A stretch of DNA of 64,000 bases, taken from assembly GCA_033439265.1 (NCBI GenBank), contig JAVTVX010000005.1:1002001-1066000 (forward strand). The letters run 5' to 3'. This document shows, piece after piece, positions 59,701-64,000 of this stretch. The stretch is from Dillenia suffruticosa (taxonomy: Eukaryota > Streptophyta > Magnoliopsida > Dilleniales > Dilleniaceae). The translations under genes were made by a program, and so were the position numbers. The first letter of the stretch is position 1; every line of letters starts with the position of its first letter. The notes beneath the pieces were generated by a model, which saw only the letters and a list, made by a program, of their open reading frames with translations, was not told the origin of the DNA and ran no database searches.

Positions 59701-62700
59701 TATTAAACGACTAGAGTTGACAAAACTTTATGCATAAAAAGCCATTAGCTTTTGTCTTTAAATTTTAAAACTAACCAGCATCAATTTATCCAATTAATTT
59801 TGAGCAAAATATGTTACTTAATAAATTTTAAAGGGTCAATATTGTGACTTTGGGAGACACATAATGTTTAAAACCCTATTGGTAAATCTTTAATACTTGA
59901 ATATGTATTATTAAAGCAGAAGAGACAAAATAACTACATCAATCTTAATCATCTCTTAGATAATTATCAGCAACTATACTACACATTTTTCATCAACTAC
60001 ATTTTCTCATGTTTTTCCCTTCGAACTCAATCATTTGCATGTGGCACGATATCAGTATATTCAATAAGAACTGGTGCATAATTCCAATATTTTATCCAAT
60101 ACATGTGACCAAGAACTTTTGTGATAGAACATTGTGACTAGAACTTGTAATTAAATTACTTGTACAAATCACATATCAGCATTTACAGAGTAATTTACCA
60201 AACTCAAAACATTTAGTAGTTATATGTTAACACAAAAGTTTTACATCATATGGTTTGTAGGGTAAAATAATTTACTTATGTTGATCTGCTTAGTTGACCA
60301 TTATAGATGCAAATAAAAAATTATGCAAGCCAAGTGCAAGAACACTAATAATTTAGATCCACAATTTGTAGTTTTCTAGTGCTTAACAATATACCTACTC
60401 CCATTACACAAAATCAGTGCTCCTACACATATGATGTTTAAAGGTCCTCAGAATAATTTACCTCATTAATTAGTAGCTGCTAACTTATCAAAAGAAACAA
60501 TTATATAAATAATATGTTTTGCATCTGCCAAAGAATTTAAAACTCGGCCTGCAAAATGACATATAATCATATCGGTTTTTGTGGACAAAACCATTATAAG
60601 GGGCATAACGAATGTGGAACGGCCTTTAAAGTCACAACCCGACCAATATGCATCCCATTACAGCCTGCCACATGCTGTTACAGGTCACCATGCCACTTTG
60701 ACATCTCCATAATGTGAAAAATGCTATTAATCTGCTACAGGCGATTTGCATTACATTACCTGATAGCAGTACAACTACAAGAATACCTACAACCATGATT
60801 TAGATGATCTTTTCAAGCCAAAAACAGAGGCCAGAATGTCACAATCTATCGCTCTTGATATTAATCTGGTTATATAATTTTTATCCTCTTCTTTCTGAAA
60901 CACTTAACTTAAACCTTATAGTCATCAGAATTTGAATCACAGGCAATAAGAAATGACCATGAACAAAAAATGCTTCAAAATCAAGCACAGATTACCTCTA
61001 TCGCATTAACAAAATATTCTGATAGAATTGAGATCCAAGCAGTCAGGACTGCAAGCCAAACTATAGATTCCCATTTGGATATTTCTGGAACTTCATCTTC
61101 TGATTTCTCTTCAGTTGGATTGTCATCCTGAGTACACAACATTCATTAGAAACACCGCATTAATGTAGCAGAAGAAAATTCATAATCTAATAACAGCCAA
61201 AGTAATAGAAGGATAATTACACAGGCAAAAAGCAAGGATAATGGCCAAATAAAAGCAAACAAGGAAACAAATAATGGCCTCTAAGCTTGTGTATCTGTAT
61301 CTGGAGTTTAGGCCTCATAGTTGTTTTCATTTTTCTCTCAGTAACAAATTATAATTATTATGTATTTTCTCTTTAAATTATACCCTCACACAACCACACA
61401 CCCATTAATTGTTAATATAGATTCCAACTGCCCATACTCAAACTTCCGTGGTGGAGCCTCATATCTTATCAATGGTATGACACTCAAGAACTTAGAGAGA
61501 GAGAGGGAGATCAAATTAGAACTACGAAGAATCAACAACTTGGGACCCAAAAAAGCCAAGCCAACGACTCAATCAGCACCATCTCTAAGAAAAACAAAGT
61601 CTTTCTTTCGGTCAAATTACTTCAAAACAACAAGAAAAAAACATGAAAACAAGAAATAGAAATGAATCTATGGAACCTCAGATATAAAAAAGAAAACTGA
61701 AACATGAAAACGACAAAGTAGATGGCATCACCAAAAAGCATCTAATGGGATAGTGCAGACCACAATATATCTTGTGTTCCATCCATCACCTTGATCAGCA
61801 TCTCAATTAAAACCTCCATGATTTCTTTGAGCATGGATAGAATAAAGAAATAGCCTGCAAAATAAGATCCAGTCCCTTTCACAAATCATATGCGTCCCAA
61901 CAAAAGGATTTCCCTCTTCTCTACAAGTTTTAGGTAAAGTTTGCCAGTGATTTGGATCAAAATCAAATTGTCACCATGTGATTTACCCTTGAACCTTTCG
62001 TGGTTTGCAATATTACCACAAAGTATTGCTTCACTCGGTCAAGCTTTCACCATATCAACTTGCAGGTTTGGCAGGAATATGTTAAACCACTCCTGCAGCA
62101 TCCACTGACATCTCCTTTTTCAAATTTAAAAACAAAAAACTGAAAAAGGAACAGTTGCAATGCATTCCAATGTAATTTTCTACCATATGGTTTCCAAACT
62201 TCTTCCCTTAACCCAGTTCTTAACAGAGCACAAAGGCTGGAAAATAGCATTGATATGGTAGTGTAAACACTTACAAAGCATCCAAACAAAAGAAGAAGTT
62301 TCTTTTAGCTCAGATTACAAGATCTGTTGAACGAATGATTCCTTATTCTTCAATCAATTCCCCATAAAACAACTGTCACAGTCAAATTCTGGGCTATATT
62401 TCTTTTCTATAGAAGAAAAGTATCATTTATGAAGATGAAAGAATTGTATGAAAAGGAGGACAAGGAATCCTAGAAAGAAATGAAAAGATCAAAACATAAA
62501 AGCATGGAGGAAAAAGACAATCACTAAAGAATCAGTGCCCTCCAAACCCATTTCATATCATCAAAGTATAAGTTTTGAGAGCTCCCATAACAAAAATACC
62601 AGCAGGAAAAATAAAGAACAATCTTCTCCCAGTAGATAGAACTAGGAACATATTGATTCTGAAATGCTACAATACAAACATACCATCAGCATCCAAAAGC

Positions 62701-63268
62701 CAATCAACCAAGAAATTCGATAACATGAAATTAGATAAAACATTTTGTATGTAAGAGGACAACCTCATTAAGAGGAGCATATGAACTACGCTCCTGGCTC
62801 TTTAACTGGAAGAAAAGAAAGGCACCATAGGCTATCAGCATGATACAGCTACTAAACCGAGAAAGAGCCAGTTCTGACTTTCCGAAATGCACCTCCGTGT
62901 GTGTGGAGTGGAGAACAGCAGGAAAGAGTAGTCCCATTACTGCCATCAGCAGCAATCCTGAGTTCACAGTGGCAGTTCCCTGCATAAAATATCTATTAGC
63001 GATAATCAAAAAGTTGGTTGATCCTTGGGTAAAAACAGAAATATAAACAAACAAAATCTAGAATCATGGACCTTGTTAAACAATTGTTCCTTATTATGGA
63101 AAACAATACCACCACATAAGAATGCGCAACCAAGAACCAGTAACATATTTGACAGAATTGATCCAAGTAATGACTGCTGAACAACTCGAATCATCCCCCT
63201 TTTCAATGCATAGATGGCTATAATAAGCTCTGTTGCATTTCCAAATGTAGCGTTTAGAAGGCCCCCAA
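53772..63268 (-). CDS. Vacuolar cation/H+ exchanger, CAX2/CAX5-like (C-terminal part, right-truncated)
   Basis: Tonoplast antiporter exchanging Ca2+ (and often Mn2+) for H+. Minus-strand exons are 63268-63072, 62979-62764, 61127-60996, 59285-59169, 58113-58060, 55203-55087, 54377-54284 and a probable 8-base last coding piece at 53779-53772, all GT-AG. They give about 311 aa; the first roughly 110 residues lie beyond the right edge. The first alpha-repeat signature [20 protein letters not shown] and the second [20 protein letters not shown] carry the GNxxE-type ion-binding motifs. The cytosolic acidic linker follows [14 protein letters not shown] ([20 protein letters not shown]). The order [56 protein letters not shown] is that of group I-B CAX proteins. 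The C-terminus is HEDPSHGM; if the last intron is kept, a TAG ends it after SHG. Large introns hold transposon pieces. Confidence 0.92.
55383..56312. mobile_element. Inverted-repeat (MITE/foldback-like) element in a CAX intron
   Basis: The left arm has gatcaaaagcaaaaagaaaa, then aaattcttctcccatatcc, then aaaaaccctagccacctgaa. The right arm, reverse-complemented, has gatcaaaggtaaaaggaaaa, then aaattcttctcccatttcc, then aaaaccctagcgacctcaat. The similarity continues inward through ccaccacc-rich sequence (caaccatggacaccaatc against ggccattattgactccaatt). The arms are therefore at least 85 and perhaps 170 bases in a 0.93-kb element. No transposase is encoded. Confidence 0.75.
57060..57600 (+). 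mobile_element. L1-type LINE reverse transcriptase fragment
   Basis: In one frame, with a few stops, it reads [85 protein letters not shown] and then [13 protein letters not shown] in a neighbouring frame. This is the RT palm of plant L1-like LINEs; the usual catalytic FADD reads FADY here, so Asp is lost. It is opposite in orientation to the CAX gene whose intron contains it. 5' and 3' ends of the element are not clear. Confidence 0.85.
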
Positions 63269-64000
63269 CTGAAAATCACAATAAAACAAAAGAGAATAAT
63301 CAGCTATGAAATCATGCTATAAGCACAAACTTCAATGGATGATAAAAGCCCCACTAAGTGAACTTAAGTTCCAATCATAATAAAAATAGACATGTACGAC
63401 AAGAAATTAATACATTTTATGAAAAAGTTGCTTTGGGGTAAAGTTAGGAAATATCAAACATAGCAATAACTGCTAAAATTGAACCAAGTAAACAACATAT
63501 CCCGCATGAATCTAGGAATTTTCAACAACCACTGAATATCAGATCTAACAAAGTAAAGGGAAGGAGTTCAAATGAAAACCAAGGAAAAAAAAGCACCATA
63601 ACACCCACATGGCACATGTGCACACATATAACAAAAATATTTTACCACCTCTTTTAGAGTTCTGTTAAGTTTTCCTCTTATTCTTGGTATATTTTCAACT
63701 TGTATTCTTATACACTATCACTTCTTCTAACAATAATATTAGGTTATCTTTTCGAAATGTGACCAAACCATCTTAAAACTATTTTCTCGTGTGTTATCTA
63801 TAATTGGTGCTGCTCCTAATTTTAACTTTAACATACTCATTTCAAATTCTGTATTTTCTTTTATTTCACTCATCCACCTTAATATTCTCATTTCCCCCAT
63901 GCTTATCCCCTGTGTATGTTGATTTTTAATTAGTCCAACACTTTGACCAATAAAGCATGGTTAATGTTATTGCAGTTCTAAAACTTGTCATCATGTAACA
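63269..64000 (-). other. CAX intron running off the right edge
   Basis: The exon preceding the [10 protein letters not shown] exon should encode a segment ending near YTGPT. I do not find it up to 64000, so this stretch is intron apart from the LINE fragment. Confidence 0.6.
63640..63910 (-). mobile_element. L1-type LINE ORF2 C-terminal fragment
   Basis: On the minus strand the frame reads MRILRWMSEIKENTEFEMSM, LKLGAAPIIDNTRENSFKMV, WSHFEK and, after a frame break, VENIPRIRGKLNRTLKEVV. This matches the LINE C-terminal block that usually reads MRMLRWM-G, ..RLRWFGHVQRRP, ..RGRPKKTW. It lies in the CAX intron upstream of the first visible exon, in the same orientation as the gene. It is decayed. 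Confidence 0.78.

Noticed and set aside
1..64000. CRISPR arrays, operons, phage or bacterial defence systems
   Set aside because: The window is intron-containing plant nuclear DNA. All repeats seen are microsatellites, tandem duplications or transposon remains.

Overview
This is plant nuclear DNA, most likely from a woody eudicot. The signs are GT-AG introns with T-rich acceptor tracts, plant-only gene families (R2R3-MYB, AAP permease, CAX, F-box/FBD), AT-rich intergenic DNA, CT microsatellites and decayed copia, L1 and SINE insertions. I cannot name the species. Gene identities come from remembered protein families and visible motifs, not from a database search.

Layout. 1-7 kb: a complete four-exon CML21-type EF-hand gene on the minus strand. 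Its probable 5'-UTR intron holds an inverted-repeat element. 7-11.3 kb: intergenic. 11.3-13.0 kb: a complete F-box/LRR/FBD gene on the plus strand. 13.4-13.75 kb: a small zinc-ribbon gene on the minus strand that has lost its ATG to a GA microsatellite and one zinc-binding Cys. 14.8-28.9 kb: a long plus-strand graveyard of exon pieces from three HEAT/ARM-repeat genes: the importin-9 5' end, a short HEAT-repeat piece, then most of the proteasome activator PA200/PSME4. It has stops, frameshifts, deletions, local tandem duplications and a small copia-like LTR element. 29.3-30.4 kb: a complete MYB80 (MS188/AtMYB103)-type R2R3-MYB gene on the minus strand, convergent with the PA200 remains.

31.4-51.9 kb is a tandem cluster of AAP7-like amino acid permeases, all on the minus strand. 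It contains two complete seven-exon genes (458 and 467 aa) and three relics: a last exon interrupted by a SINE, a piece of exons 1 and 2, and an isolated first exon with a premature stop. A second tRNA-derived SINE and an array-like AT-rich repeat lie inside the cluster. 53.8 kb to the right edge holds the C-terminal two thirds of a group I-B (CAX2/CAX5-like) vacuolar cation/H+ exchanger on the minus strand. Its introns carry a 0.93-kb inverted-repeat element and two L1-type LINE fragments.

The genes do not form a pathway. They are ordinary plant neighbours: two calcium-related (CML21, CAX), one pollen/tapetum regulator (MYB80), two amino acid transporters and one possible ubiquitin-ligase adaptor. 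I see no CRISPR array, operon, defence island or other clearly new system. The most unusual material is the composite HEAT-repeat pseudogene tract, the zinc-ribbon gene with its start replaced by a microsatellite, and the decaying AAP array.
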